From assembly GCA_964221845.1 (NCBI GenBank), contig CAXPZW010000025.1, positions 1 through 64,000 of the forward strand: a stretch of 64,000 bases of DNA. Direction: 5' to 3'. Each line of letters opens with the position of its first letter. Position 1 is the stretch's first letter. The notes beneath the pieces were generated by a model. It did no database searches. It saw only the letters and a list, made by a program, of their open reading frames with translations, and was not told where the DNA came from. Both the position numbers and the translations under genes were made by a program. This document shows positions 8,777 through 16,830 of this stretch, piece by piece. The DNA is from CAXPZW01 sp964221845 (GTDB lineage Bacteria > Bacteroidota > Bacteroidia > Flavobacteriales_D > Sanyastnellaceae).

Positions 8777-9214
8777 ATGAAGCAACTGATGACACTCCTG
8801 GCGGCCTTGGCAATGACCTCGGCAGTATTCGCCCAAGACAATGCCTCGAAAGATTACCTCAACGCCATGTTTGAGGAATGCCCCCAGTACGAAGCCCACT
8901 ACGTTCGGACTATGACCGACATCGGTAACGGTATGCTTCGGGCGGAAGTGCAAGACCTTACCGGCGCTACCAAGATGGAAGGCGCTTATCTCAACACCGG
9001 CGACGACATGCTCGAGCACGGCAAATTCACCTTCTTCTACGGAAACGGCCAAGTAGAGTCGCAAGGCTACTACGAGCAAGGCATCAAAGTGGGCACCTGG
9101 AAACGGTTTACCCTCCTGGGCGAGCCCCGCGCAGACCGCTACTACAACCCTGAATCGGTGGGTTTCTTGCGGAGTGTGATGGACGGCAACACGCAGATGA
9201 TGCGTAACCGCTAG
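8777..9214 (+). CDS. Small secreted MORN-like repeat protein
   Basis: A 145-residue protein with a signal peptide (MKQLMTLLAALAMTSAVFAQ). The rest resembles MORN/YwqK-type repeats: GNGMLRAEVQDLTG, KMEGAYL, HGKFTFFYGNGQVESQGYYEQGIKVGTWKRF. In Bacteroidota such proteins are common and mostly uncharacterised; they are secreted or periplasmic. The ATG at 8777 is the only start that gives a signal peptide. The gene stands alone: the next hairpin (9242-9271) should end its transcript. The 190 bases before it contain an A-rich stretch but no clear -7 box. Confidence 0.7.
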   Translation: MKQLMTLLAALAMTSAVFAQDNASKDYLNAMFEECPQYEAHYVRTMTDIGNGMLRAEVQDLTGATKMEGAYLNTGDDMLEHGKFTFFYGNGQVESQGYYEQGIKVGTWKRFTLLGEPRADRYYNPESVGFLRSVMDGNTQMMRNR

Positions 9215-9235
9215 GAGAACAACGCCTTCAAACGA

Positions 9236-9243
9236 TATTTTAG
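9236..9243 (+). promoter_or_regulatory. Probable -7 box (TATTTTAG) for the solute-binding lipoprotein
   Basis: Seven of eight bases match TAnnTTTG; the same octamer precedes the DAACS symporter at 59071. If used, transcription would start near 9247, only about 2 nt before the GTG at 9249, and inside the left arm of the terminator hairpin. Confidence 0.4.
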
Positions 9244-9271
9244 TCCCGGTGAAATCACCGGGACTTTTTTT
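9242..9271 (+). terminator. Terminator of the MORN-like gene, overlapping the next gene's start codon
   Basis: An 11-bp perfect stem (9242-9252 with 9255-9265, arms agtcccggtga/tcaccgggact), a 2-nt loop and T7. The GTG start of the following lipoprotein lies in the left arm (9249-9251), and the T-run encodes part of its signal peptide. Confidence 0.88.
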
Positions 9272-10862
9272 GTTGCTAGCCCTGGCCCTTGCAGGCTGTG
9301 GTGGCCCTGCCGAACAGGCGGGCAAAACCGTGTTTCACTACAACGAGAGCGTGGGCATCTCCTCGCTCGACCCTGCATACGCCCGCAATTTGGAAAACAT
9401 GTGGGCGGTCAACCAGGTCTTTGACGGGCTGGTGGAACTCAACGCGGACTTGGAAGTGGTGCCACTGCTGGCCCGCGCATGGGACGTTTCCGATTCAGGG
9501 CGTACCTACACCTTTCACCTCAGAAACGACGTCTTTTTTCACGCCGACCCCAACCTCGGCCCGGCACGCAAACTTGTGGCCAGTGATGTGGTCTACAGCT
9601 TCAACCGCATCTTGGATCCCGAAGTGGCCTCACCTGGGAAATGGATCTTTGGCCCGGTGGACACCGACCTGGGTGGGTTTGAGGCCTTGAACGATTCCAC
9701 GCTGAACATCTACTTGCGCCAACCCTTCCCGCCCTTCCTGGGCATGCTTGCCACCCAATACTGCAATGTGGTGAGTCCCGAAGCGGTGGCCCATTACGGC
9801 GCCGACTTTCGCAGCCATCCGGTAGGTACCGGTCCGTTCCAGTTTGCGCATTGGGTGGAAGACGTTGCGCTGGTCTTTCACAAGAATCCAGACTTCTGGC
9901 AAACCGATGCTACCGGAGTCCCGCTGCCTTACTTGGACGCGATCAAGATTGACTTCGTGCGCGACATGAGCGTGGAGTACCTCGGCTTGCTCAAGGGCGA
10001 ATACGACTTCATGAGTGGGCTGCATCCCGCGTACAAGGATGAGCTGTTGACGCCTGACGGTCAGCTCTCTCCGACCTTTGAGGACCGCCTCAAACTGCAA
10101 ACCACGCCCTTCCTGAAGACAGACTACCTGGGCATTTTGGTGGACGACTCGCTGGAAGTCTCGGCCGATCACCCCTTGCACGACGCGGGCGTACGACAGG
10201 CTTTAAGCATGGCCATCAACCGCGCTGACATGGTGCGTTACCTACGCAACAACGCGGTGGTTCCGGCCGATGGCGGGTTTGTGCCCAAAGGCATGGCCGG
10301 TCATGCAGGGGGCGACGTGCTCTTTGACGTAGAAGCCGCCAAAGCATTGCTGGCCGAAGCGGGCTACCCTTCGGGCCAAGGCATTCCGCCCATCGACATC
10401 ACCACCACCAGCGACTACGTCGACCTCTGCGAATTTGTCCAGTTTGCCTGGCGCGAACTGGGGCTGCAGGTTACCGTGGACGTCCAACAAGGCGCCACCC
10501 ACCGCGAAAATGTGGCCCAGTCCCGGGCGTTGGTCTTCCGTAAATCCTGGCTGGCGGACTATGCGGACGCCGAGAACTTCTTGGGCCTGTTTCACTCGGG
10601 CAATTTTGCGCCCAACGGCCCCAACTACACCCACTACTCCAACCCGCAGTTTGACGCGTGGTACGACCAAGCCATTGCCGCCACCACCGACACCGAGCGC
10701 ACCGCGCTCTACCAGCGCATGGATTCGTTGGTGCGCGCCGAAAGCCCGGTGATTCCGCTGTTCTATGATCAGGTGACGCACTTTGTGGGCCAGCGTGTGC
10801 AAGGGCTGCAGACCAACGGGGTGAACATGTTGGATTTGAAGTGGGTGTCGGTAAAGGAATGA
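9249..10862 (+). CDS. ABC transporter family 5 solute-binding lipoprotein (OppA/DppA-like)
   Basis: A 537-residue lipoprotein: signal MKSPGLFLLLALALAGC with lipobox Cys17. It then has the family 5 extracellular solute-binding fold: the N-terminal SSLDPAYARN, VFDGLVELNADLEVVPLLA and TYTFHLRNDVFFH motifs, the central VGTGPFQF and RQALSMAINRADMV signatures, and a C-terminal LYQRMDSLVRAESPVIPLFY. It probably binds peptides or another oligomeric solute for an ABC importer, but no permease or ATPase genes are adjacent. GTG 9249 is the only in-frame start that gives a positively charged signal peptide; the next candidate (TTG 9270) would remove it. The start codon lies inside the terminator hairpin of the upstream gene. 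Confidence 0.87.
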   Translation: MKSPGLFLLLALALAGCGGPAEQAGKTVFHYNESVGISSLDPAYARNLENMWAVNQVFDGLVELNADLEVVPLLARAWDVSDSGRTYTFHLRNDVFFHADPNLGPARKLVASDVVYSFNRILDPEVASPGKWIFGPVDTDLGGFEALNDSTLNIYLRQPFPPFLGMLATQYCNVVSPEAVAHYGADFRSHPVGTGPFQFAHWVEDVALVFHKNPDFWQTDATGVPLPYLDAIKIDFVRDMSVEYLGLLKGEYDFMSGLHPAYKDELLTPDGQLSPTFEDRLKLQTTPFLKTDYLGILVDDSLEVSADHPLHDAGVRQALSMAINRADMVRYLRNNAVVPADGGFVPKGMAGHAGGDVLFDVEAAKALLAEAGYPSGQGIPPIDITTTSDYVDLCEFVQFAWRELGLQVTVDVQQGATHRENVAQSRALVFRKSWLADYADAENFLGLFHSGNFAPNGPNYTHYSNPQFDAWYDQAIAATTDTERTALYQRMDSLVRAESPVIPLFYDQVTHFVGQRVQGLQTNGVNMLDLKWVSVKE

Positions 10863-11182
10863 GGGGAGTTGGTCAACGACCAATTCTAGACTGGTTTCCT
10901 TGCAAAAGTCCAGGGCTTCCCCGAGTGGGGCCCCCTCCGCCCCCTTCCCCGCCTCCGCCACTCAGAGACACCCCCAATTTCCCATCCCGCAACCACCCCA
11001 TCAAACCGCCGCCCTCACACTTTGTAGATGGTCGCTCTCACCACATGAATCACCCCCCTCACCCCACCTCCTGCAAAAGCCTTGCACTAAAAACTTGCAC
11101 TTCCACTTGCACTAGCCCTCACTTTTCACTCTTCACTTTTAACTCCTACCCTGTGTTGTATTTTCGTCCCAAACCTCAACCC
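10863..11182 (+). promoter_or_regulatory. 320-bp gene-free, pyrimidine-rich region with direct repeats and a -7-like box
   Basis: No gene is visible. Just after the lipoprotein stop lies a short inverted repeat (ttggtc-aac-gaccaa, 10869-10883) without a T-run. Bases about 10917-11075 are strongly C-rich. Three direct repeats cttgcact lie at 11081-11088, 11094-11101 and 11106-11113. Two copies of tcactttt follow (11119-11126 and 11133-11140). A TATTTTCG octamer at 11159-11166 is a plausible -7 box, 16 bases before the ATG at 11183. The repeats could be operator sites, but no regulator is known. Confidence 0.5.
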
Positions 11183-12859
11183 ATGCGCTTTTCCCTCGCT
11201 TTTGCCGCCTTGTGTGCCCTGTGTCTGTCCGCTTGCATGATGGACAACAGGCCTCCCGCTGACGATGCCGTCGCCACCCCCGATCACCAGTACAGCTGGA
11301 AAGACGGATTTGACCAGTCCCGTGCCAACATCTACACCTCGGTACAACTGACCACCGACTTATCGGCGCTCAACGAGACCCACAAACAGGTCATTCCCAT
11401 TTTGATCGAAGTGGCTGGGCTTATGGACGAGATGTTCTGGGCGGAAGCCTACGGCGACAAAGACGAGCTGCTCGCCGGCATCCAAGACGATAAGCTCCGC
11501 CGCTTTGCCGAGGTGAACTACGGCCCCTGGGACCGCTTGGACGACAACGCTCCCTTCATCGACGGCTTTGATGAAAAGCCCCTCGGTGCCAACTACTACC
11601 CCGCGGACATGACCAAGGAGGAGTTTGAGGCCTGGGACGACCCCAACAAAGCCTCACTCTACACCATGGTGGTACGCGAAGACAGCGCCCTGAAGAGCGT
11701 ATGGTACCACGAGTACTTTGCCGAGCAAGTGGGACGCGCAGCTGCCCTGCTCGACTCGGCATCGGCCTTGGCCATGGACGCCGATCCTGAATTCGGCATC
11801 TACCTGGAGGCCCGCGCCAAATCCCTGCGCACCGACCGTTACAACCCGTCGGATGTAGCGTGGCTGCAAATGGAAAGCAACGTGCTGGACTTCATTGTGG
11901 GTCCCATTGAGAACTACGAGGACCACCTCTACAACTACAAGGCCGCGCACGAAGCTTATGTGCTGGTCAAAGACGTAGCCTGGAGCGAGCGTCTCAAGCG
12001 CTACAAAACCCTGCTTCCGCGCCTGCAAGAAGAACTCCCAGTGGACGCCAAGTACAAGCAGGACGCCATCGGTGGCAACGCCCAGCTCAACGCGTACGAC
12101 GTGATTTACTACGCCGGTGATTGCAACTCAGGCTCCAAGACCATCGCGGTCAACCTGCCCAACGACGAAGGCCTCCAGCAGCAATACGGCACCCGCCGCT
12201 CGCAGCTGAAAAACGCAATGCAAGCCAAGTACGACAAGATTTTGATCCCCATTTCCAAAGTGCTGATTGCTGAAGACCAACGCAAGCACATCACCTTTGA
12301 TGCCTTCTTCTCCAACACCATGTTCCACGAGGTGGCCCACGGATTGGGCATCAAAAACACCATCGACGGACAAGGCACCGTGCGCGACGCCCTCAAAGAG
12401 CAGTCCAGCTGGTTGGAAGAAGGCAAGGCCGACATCTTGGGCCTGTGGATGGTGACCAAACTCCGCGAATGGGACGAGGTGTCCGAAGGCGAACTGATGG
12501 ACAACTACGTGACCTTCCTGGCCGGCATCTTCCGATCAGTACGCTTTGGAGCCGCGAGTGCGCACGGCAAGGCCAACATGCTGCGCTTCAACTTCTTTGA
12601 AGAAGCCGGCGCGTTCACCTATGACGAAGCCACCCAAACCTACGCGGTCGACGCCGAGAAGATGGGCCAAGCCGTGGAAGACCTCAGCCGCATGATCATT
12701 GAGCTGCAAGGAGACGGTGCCTACCTGCAGGTCAAGGAAATCTCCGAGACCAAAGCCGTGATTGGCGACATGCTCCAAGCCCAACTGGACCGGTTGTCTT
12801 CGGAAGGCATTCCGGTAGATGTGGTGTTTGAGCAAGGCGTGGACGTACTTGGCCTGTGA
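11183..12859 (+). CDS. M49-like (dipeptidyl-peptidase III-type) zinc metallopeptidase lipoprotein
   Basis: A 558-residue protein whose signal MRFSLAFAALCALCLSAC has a lipobox Cys. The zinc site is HEVAHG (His382, Glu383, His386) with a second-helix EEGKAD (Glu412/413), matching the Bacteroidota M49-like group that resembles dipeptidyl peptidase III; classical DPP III has HELLGH instead. N-terminal helices (QLTTDLSALNETHKQVIPIL) and LGANYYPADMTKEEFEAW also fit that group. It probably removes dipeptides from peptides at the cell surface or in the periplasm. The start is chosen because the ATG begins the signal peptide and follows a -7-like box; the open frame upstream is low-complexity. It is probably followed in operon by the thioredoxin-fold gene (29-base gap). 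Confidence 0.78.
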   Translation: MRFSLAFAALCALCLSACMMDNRPPADDAVATPDHQYSWKDGFDQSRANIYTSVQLTTDLSALNETHKQVIPILIEVAGLMDEMFWAEAYGDKDELLAGIQDDKLRRFAEVNYGPWDRLDDNAPFIDGFDEKPLGANYYPADMTKEEFEAWDDPNKASLYTMVVREDSALKSVWYHEYFAEQVGRAAALLDSASALAMDADPEFGIYLEARAKSLRTDRYNPSDVAWLQMESNVLDFIVGPIENYEDHLYNYKAAHEAYVLVKDVAWSERLKRYKTLLPRLQEELPVDAKYKQDAIGGNAQLNAYDVIYYAGDCNSGSKTIAVNLPNDEGLQQQYGTRRSQLKNAMQAKYDKILIPISKVLIAEDQRKHITFDAFFSNTMFHEVAHGLGIKNTIDGQGTVRDALKEQSSWLEEGKADILGLWMVTKLREWDEVSEGELMDNYVTFLAGIFRSVRFGAASAHGKANMLRFNFFEEAGAFTYDEATQTYAVDAEKMGQAVEDLSRMIIELQGDGAYLQVKEISETKAVIGDMLQAQLDRLSSEGIPVDVVFEQGVDVLGL

Positions 12860-12888
12860 TTTGACGTTGTAGTAGAAACCCTGCACGC

Positions 12889-13422
12889 ATGAAACTCACC
12901 TTTGCACTCCTGGCGGCGGCCGCACTGACCTTCGCCCCGGCCAAAGACCAAGTCTTCCCCACCCTCACCGGCGAAACCCTCGACGGCAAAAACATCACCA
13001 TCCCCACCGACACCGGAGGAAAGGTGACCATCGTGGGCATGAGCTACTCCAAAAAAGCCGAAGGCACGCTCAAGACCTGGTACCAACCCATGTACGACAA
13101 GTTCGTGCTCAAGCACGGCATGTTCGACAGCCAGTACGACGTCAACTTCTTGTTTGTGCCCATGTTTACCGGTGCCAAGAAAACCGCTTACGGCCCGGCC
13201 CTCAAGAAAATGAAAGAGTCCAACCGCAAGGACCTCTACCCCCATCTGCTCTTCTACAAAGGCGACCTCGAACCGTACAAGACCGATTTGGACATGGACG
13301 ACAAGAACCTCCCTTACCTCTTCGTACTGGACGAAGAAGGCAAGATGGTCTACCAGACAAAAGGCCTCTACAACGAGAAGAAGATGGAGAAGATTGAGGA
13401 GGTGTTGGACGCGCGGCTGTAG
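12889..13422 (+). CDS. Secreted thioredoxin-fold protein without a CxxC site
   Basis: A 177-residue protein with a signal peptide (MKLTFALLAAAALTFAPA). The order VFPTLTGETLDGKNITIP, KVTIVGMSYSKKAEGTLKTWYQPMY, LYPHLLFYKG and NLPYLFVLDEEGKMVYQTKG follows the AhpC/TlpA thioredoxin fold, including the cis-Pro-like NLPY segment. No Cys is present anywhere in the mature protein, so it cannot act as a thiol redox enzyme. A distant resemblance to ATP10-like assembly factors is possible but not proven. It lies 29 bases after the M49-like gene and is probably co-transcribed with it. Confidence 0.65.
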   Translation: MKLTFALLAAAALTFAPAKDQVFPTLTGETLDGKNITIPTDTGGKVTIVGMSYSKKAEGTLKTWYQPMYDKFVLKHGMFDSQYDVNFLFVPMFTGAKKTAYGPALKKMKESNRKDLYPHLLFYKGDLEPYKTDLDMDDKNLPYLFVLDEEGKMVYQTKGLYNEKKMEKIEEVLDARL

Positions 13423-13591
13423 ACTAGTCTGCCCGCGTATACCCGTTTCTAAACGCGTAACTCCCGGCTAGTTCAAAGACGGCAACCAAACTTTACAGTT
13501 GGGGGACCCTGCGCCCCCTATGGGTGGGGCATTCGCGCGCGCGAACAGAGCAGTCTATCTGAAGGGAAAATCTAAATGGGACTATCCAAAC

Positions 13592-15034
13592 CTACCCCTG
13601 CACCGTCTCTTCCCCATCGGTCTTCACCGGGGGCTTGTACCCAAAGAGCTTGTTCTCCTTGATGATGGTATCGACGTAGGTAGGCACCATGTCCTCCCAC
13701 CCGGATTCGCCGCAGCGGATCATGCGCAGAACCTCACGAGAATAGACATTGAGGATTTCCTCGTTGTAATCCTCGATATCCACCATGCGCTTGTTGAACA
13801 ACAGGTAGTCAAATAGCGGCTTGAGGCGTGGGTGAATGGGGGTGTTTTTAGTGGTGAGCAGTGCGTCAGTCTCTCGATCGTGCCAGGGGTAGAGGTAGAT
13901 CTTGAGGTCACGGCTGAACAAGATACCAAAGGCTTCGAGCACCCCGCCATTGAGGTCGCGGTAGTACTTCTCGTTGAAGACATCGAGCAGGTTGTTTGTA
14001 CCCATGATGATGCCCATGCGCTTTTTGGTATAGCGGCTGAAGTACTCCACCAGTTTGTAGTACTTCATGTAATTCGAGATGAGCACGGTTTGGCCGAGTG
14101 AGCACAGAATGTCTGCCCGGTCCAGGAAGTCTTGCTCGTCGATGTCACCTTCGGCCTTGAGGTTACTGAGGGTGATTTCAAAGAGGACTTGCACGCGTTC
14201 GGAATCGACCTTCTCTTCGGCTTCGAACATTTGGAAGCCCTTCATGATCATGTCGATGTTCACCTTGGTCACCGGGCGGAAGGATCCGCGGATGGCCAAG
14301 ATGTTCTTCTTGTACAGCACATCTGCCGCCTGCAGGTTGCGGCCGTCGGGTGAGAAGATCACCGCGTCGGTCATGCCGTTTTTCACCAACTGCAGACTCA
14401 TCAGGCGGTTATCCACGTGCTCGAAGTCGGGCCCGTCCATTTCCACCATGTCGATCTCGATTTGATCGCGCTGCAGGTTGTCGTAGAGCGAGAGCAGCAG
14501 CTCACGCGGTTTGTCGTAGAAGTAAAAGCAGCCGTACAGCAAGTTCACCCCGAGGATGCCGGAGGTCAGCTGTTGCAACACCGCCTCGTTCTCGTGGAAG
14601 CGCACGTGGATCACCACCGTTGAAGGCGCACGATCGGGTGCGGTTTGGAACTTCACCCCCATCCATCCGTGGCCTTGAATGGTCTTTTGGAAGTTGATGG
14701 TGGCAATGGTGTTGGCGTACGCAAAGAAGCACTTGGTGGGATGGTCTTGGCGGCTCAAACGCTCCTCCATGAGGTTGTACTCGTGCTGCAGCATACGTAC
14801 CAGGCGCGGACGACACACGTAACGGCCTTTGGCTTCCTTGCCGTAAATAGCGTCCGAGAAGTCCTTGTCGTAGGCACTCATGGCCTTGGCGATGGTGCCC
14901 GAAGCACCGCCCGCTTGGAAGAAGTGGCGCACCACCTCTTGGCCTGCACCGATTTCGGCAAAGGTGCCGTAGATGTCCCGGTTCAAGTTGATCCGGAGGG
15001 CTTTTTGCTTGGACGAAAGAATGACGCGATCCAC
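13592..15034 (-). CDS. Conserved 480-aa cytoplasmic protein of unknown function
   Basis: A soluble protein without signal peptide or membrane segments. Its highly conserved N-terminus (LRINLNRDIYGTFAEIGAGQ, then VVRHFFQAGGASGTIAKAMS) and the block RLMSLQLVKNGMTDAVIF are typical of a family found in Bacteroidota and other phyla. I recall members often being labelled TonB-dependent receptor or nicotinate-nucleotide adenylyltransferase, which the sequence does not support: there is no barrel, no plug and no adenylyltransferase HxGH motif. The conserved Gly-rich block and the NxxGG segment suggest a ligand-binding enzyme, but no function can be assigned. The start is GTG 15032-15034, with a perfect -7 box 24 bases upstream. 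It converges with the thioredoxin-fold gene across 169 bases. Confidence 0.75.
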   Translation of the reverse strand: MDRVILSSKQKALRINLNRDIYGTFAEIGAGQEVVRHFFQAGGASGTIAKAMSAYDKDFSDAIYGKEAKGRYVCRPRLVRMLQHEYNLMEERLSRQDHPTKCFFAYANTIATINFQKTIQGHGWMGVKFQTAPDRAPSTVVIHVRFHENEAVLQQLTSGILGVNLLYGCFYFYDKPRELLLSLYDNLQRDQIEIDMVEMDGPDFEHVDNRLMSLQLVKNGMTDAVIFSPDGRNLQAADVLYKKNILAIRGSFRPVTKVNIDMIMKGFQMFEAEEKVDSERVQVLFEITLSNLKAEGDIDEQDFLDRADILCSLGQTVLISNYMKYYKLVEYFSRYTKKRMGIIMGTNNLLDVFNEKYYRDLNGGVLEAFGILFSRDLKIYLYPWHDRETDALLTTKNTPIHPRLKPLFDYLLFNKRMVDIEDYNEEILNVYSREVLRMIRCGESGWEDMVPTYVDTIIKENKLFGYKPPVKTDGEETVQG

Positions 15035-15057
15035 AGGAGCGTTAGGTTACTTTAAAA

Positions 15058-15065
15058 CAAAACTA
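15058..15065 (-). promoter_or_regulatory. -7 box (TAGTTTTG) for the 480-aa conserved protein
   Basis: A perfect TAnnTTTG match on the minus strand, about 20 nt of leader before the GTG at 15034. Confidence 0.65.
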
Positions 15066-15139
15066 ACAGAGTTTCTTACGTGTTCGTCACCGGCGGCCGC
15101 GATTCTGTAAATCCTGCGCGGTAAGCTGCACCAGCTTGC

Positions 15140-15147
15140 TACCTTTG
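15140..15147 (+). promoter_or_regulatory. -7 box (TACCTTTG) for the PhnP-like hydrolase
   Basis: A perfect TAnnTTTG match ending 7 bases before the ATG at 15155; the predicted mRNA has a leader of only about 4 nt. Confidence 0.65.
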
Positions 15148-15154
15148 CCCGTAC

Positions 15155-15937
15155 ATGGCAGGCCAACCGTTTACCGTCACATTTCTGGGTACCGGCACCT
15201 CGCAAGGGGTTCCTGTGATTGCGTGCGAGTGTGCAGTATGCACTTCGGATGATCCGCGCGACAAGCGGCTGCGCTGCGCGGTCCTGCTCAGCTTTGGCGA
15301 CAAACACTACGTGATCGACGCCGGGCCGGATTTCCGCCAGCAAATGTTGCGCGCACAGGTGAAGACCTTGGAAGCCGTGTTGTTCACCCACGAACACAAA
15401 GACCACGTGGCCGGGTTGGACGACGTTCGGGCTTACAATTTTTCCATGAAAAGGGACATGCGCATCTACGGCAACACCCGCGTGGAAGAGACCCTCAAAC
15501 GCGACTTCCACTACGCCTTTGCCGAGGTCAAGTACCCTGGTGTCCCCCGTTTGGACTTTACCGAGATCGACACCCGCGCATTTGAGGTGGACGGCATCCG
15601 CTTTCAGCCGGTGGAAGTGATGCACTATAAACTGCCAGTGCTGGGCTTCCGTGTGGGAGATCTCACCTACATCACCGACGCCAAAACCATCTCCGACGAG
15701 GAGAAAGCAAAAATCCGCGGCAGCAAGACCTTGGTGATCAACGCCCTGCGTAAAGAAGAACACATCTCCCACCTCAACCTGGAACAAGCCCTGGCCTTGA
15801 TCGAGGAACTTGAAGTGGAAACCGCCTACCTGACCCACTTGAGTCACCTCATGGGCTCCCACGCCGATTTGGTGCCCCAGCTCCCACCCAATGTCCACGC
15901 GGCCTACGACGGCCTGCAAATTTCCGCCTCTACCTGA
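15155..15937 (+). CDS. MBL-fold metallo-hydrolase, PhnP-like
   Basis: A 260-residue metallo-beta-lactamase-fold protein. It starts with the PhnP-like pattern FLGTGTSQGVPVIACECAVC, has the metal motif THEHKDH (His79, His81, Asp83, His84), AGLDD, and later His residues in VEVMHYKLPVLG, plus the terminal AYLTHLSHLMG. PhnP is a phosphoribosyl cyclic phosphate phosphodiesterase; many relatives act on other phosphodiesters, and no phn genes are nearby, so the substrate is open. The Cys-rich CECAVC segment at residues 24-29 resembles the extra zinc site of PhnP. It is followed after 1 base by the acyltransferase gene, so the pair is an operon. Confidence 0.83.
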   Translation: MAGQPFTVTFLGTGTSQGVPVIACECAVCTSDDPRDKRLRCAVLLSFGDKHYVIDAGPDFRQQMLRAQVKTLEAVLFTHEHKDHVAGLDDVRAYNFSMKRDMRIYGNTRVEETLKRDFHYAFAEVKYPGVPRLDFTEIDTRAFEVDGIRFQPVEVMHYKLPVLGFRVGDLTYITDAKTISDEEKAKIRGSKTLVINALRKEEHISHLNLEQALALIEELEVETAYLTHLSHLMGSHADLVPQLPPNVHAAYDGLQISAST

Positions 15938-15938
15938 T

Positions 15939-16829
15939 ATGGGAAGTGCTTTGCTCTATTACCTGGTGATCAAGCCCATCAGCTTGCTCCCTTACCCGCT
16001 GCTTTACTTGGTGTCGGACTTCACCCGTCTGATGGTGTACCGCGTGGTGGGCTACCGCCGCAAAGTGGTCGCCTCCAACATCGCCGGCGCGTTTCCGGGC
16101 CTCTCTCCCGGCGAACGCCTGGCCATTGAACGCAAGTTTTACAAGCACTTTTGCGACCTGATCGTGGAGAGTCTCAAGAACTTCAGCATCACCGAAAAAC
16201 AGGCGCGCAAACGCATGGTGGAGCGCAACCCGGAGGTCATCAACCGCTACGCCAGCCAAGGCATCTCTACGGTCATGTGCGGCGGTCACTTCAACAACTG
16301 GGAACTCTGGGCGGTGGAAGCTGGCCTCTCCTTGGACCCGTTGGTGGTGGGCATTTACAAGCGTCTCAGCAACCCATTCTTCGACAAGAAGATGAAAGAT
16401 TCACGCAGCAAGTTTGGGCTGATGATGATTCCCACCAAAGAAGTGGGCAAGGAGTTGAAGCGCCTCAAGGACACGGTCAAAACCACCGTGTACGCCATCG
16501 ACCAATCGCCGGCCAATCCCCAAAAGGCCTACTGGATGTACTTCCTCGGGCGTGAAACCGCGTGCTACTACGGCCCGGAAAAATACGCTCGCGACCACCG
16601 CTCACCGGTGATTTTTGCGCGTATCCACAAGGTCAAACGCGGCTATTACGAAGTGGAATACGAACCGGTCATGGACCGACCTGAAGATGCCGAATACGGC
16701 GAGGTGATTCATGCGGTGCAGCGCATCTTGGAAAAGGATGTGCGTCAATGGCCCGAGTACTGGCTCTGGACCCACAAGCGCTGGAAGCACCAACGCCCCG
16801 AAGGCGTGGCCCTGGACGACCGTCCGTAG
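15939..16829 (+). CDS. Lysophospholipid/lipid A acyltransferase (LpxL/HtrB-like)
   Basis: A 296-residue protein with an N-terminal hydrophobic anchor (LLYYLVIKPISLLPYPLLYL) and the LpxL/HtrB family motif GGHFNNWE (His-x4-Glu catalytic pair), followed by VGIYKRLSNPFFD and the late WPEYWLWTHKRWK motif. The family transfers an acyl chain from acyl-ACP to lipid A precursors or other glycolipids at the inner membrane. In Bacteroidota it may also act on ornithine or sulfono-lipids, so the acceptor is uncertain. ATG 15939 comes right after the previous gene's stop; an upstream in-frame ATG overlaps that gene and is unlikely. The stop lies 1 base from the convergent pafA stop. Confidence 0.85.
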   Translation: MGSALLYYLVIKPISLLPYPLLYLVSDFTRLMVYRVVGYRRKVVASNIAGAFPGLSPGERLAIERKFYKHFCDLIVESLKNFSITEKQARKRMVERNPEVINRYASQGISTVMCGGHFNNWELWAVEAGLSLDPLVVGIYKRLSNPFFDKKMKDSRSKFGLMMIPTKEVGKELKRLKDTVKTTVYAIDQSPANPQKAYWMYFLGRETACYYGPEKYARDHRSPVIFARIHKVKRGYYEVEYEPVMDRPEDAEYGEVIHAVQRILEKDVRQWPEYWLWTHKRWKHQRPEGVALDDRP

Positions 16830-16830
16830 G

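Noticed and set aside
8777..9214. The MORN-like gene as an antitoxin of a toxin-antitoxin pair
   Set aside because: It has a signal peptide, so it is exported, and no toxin-like gene is adjacent.
10841..11182. N-terminal extension of the M49-like protein through the C-rich region
   Set aside because: Pro/Pro-rich low-complexity translation; the lipoprotein signal starts at 11183.
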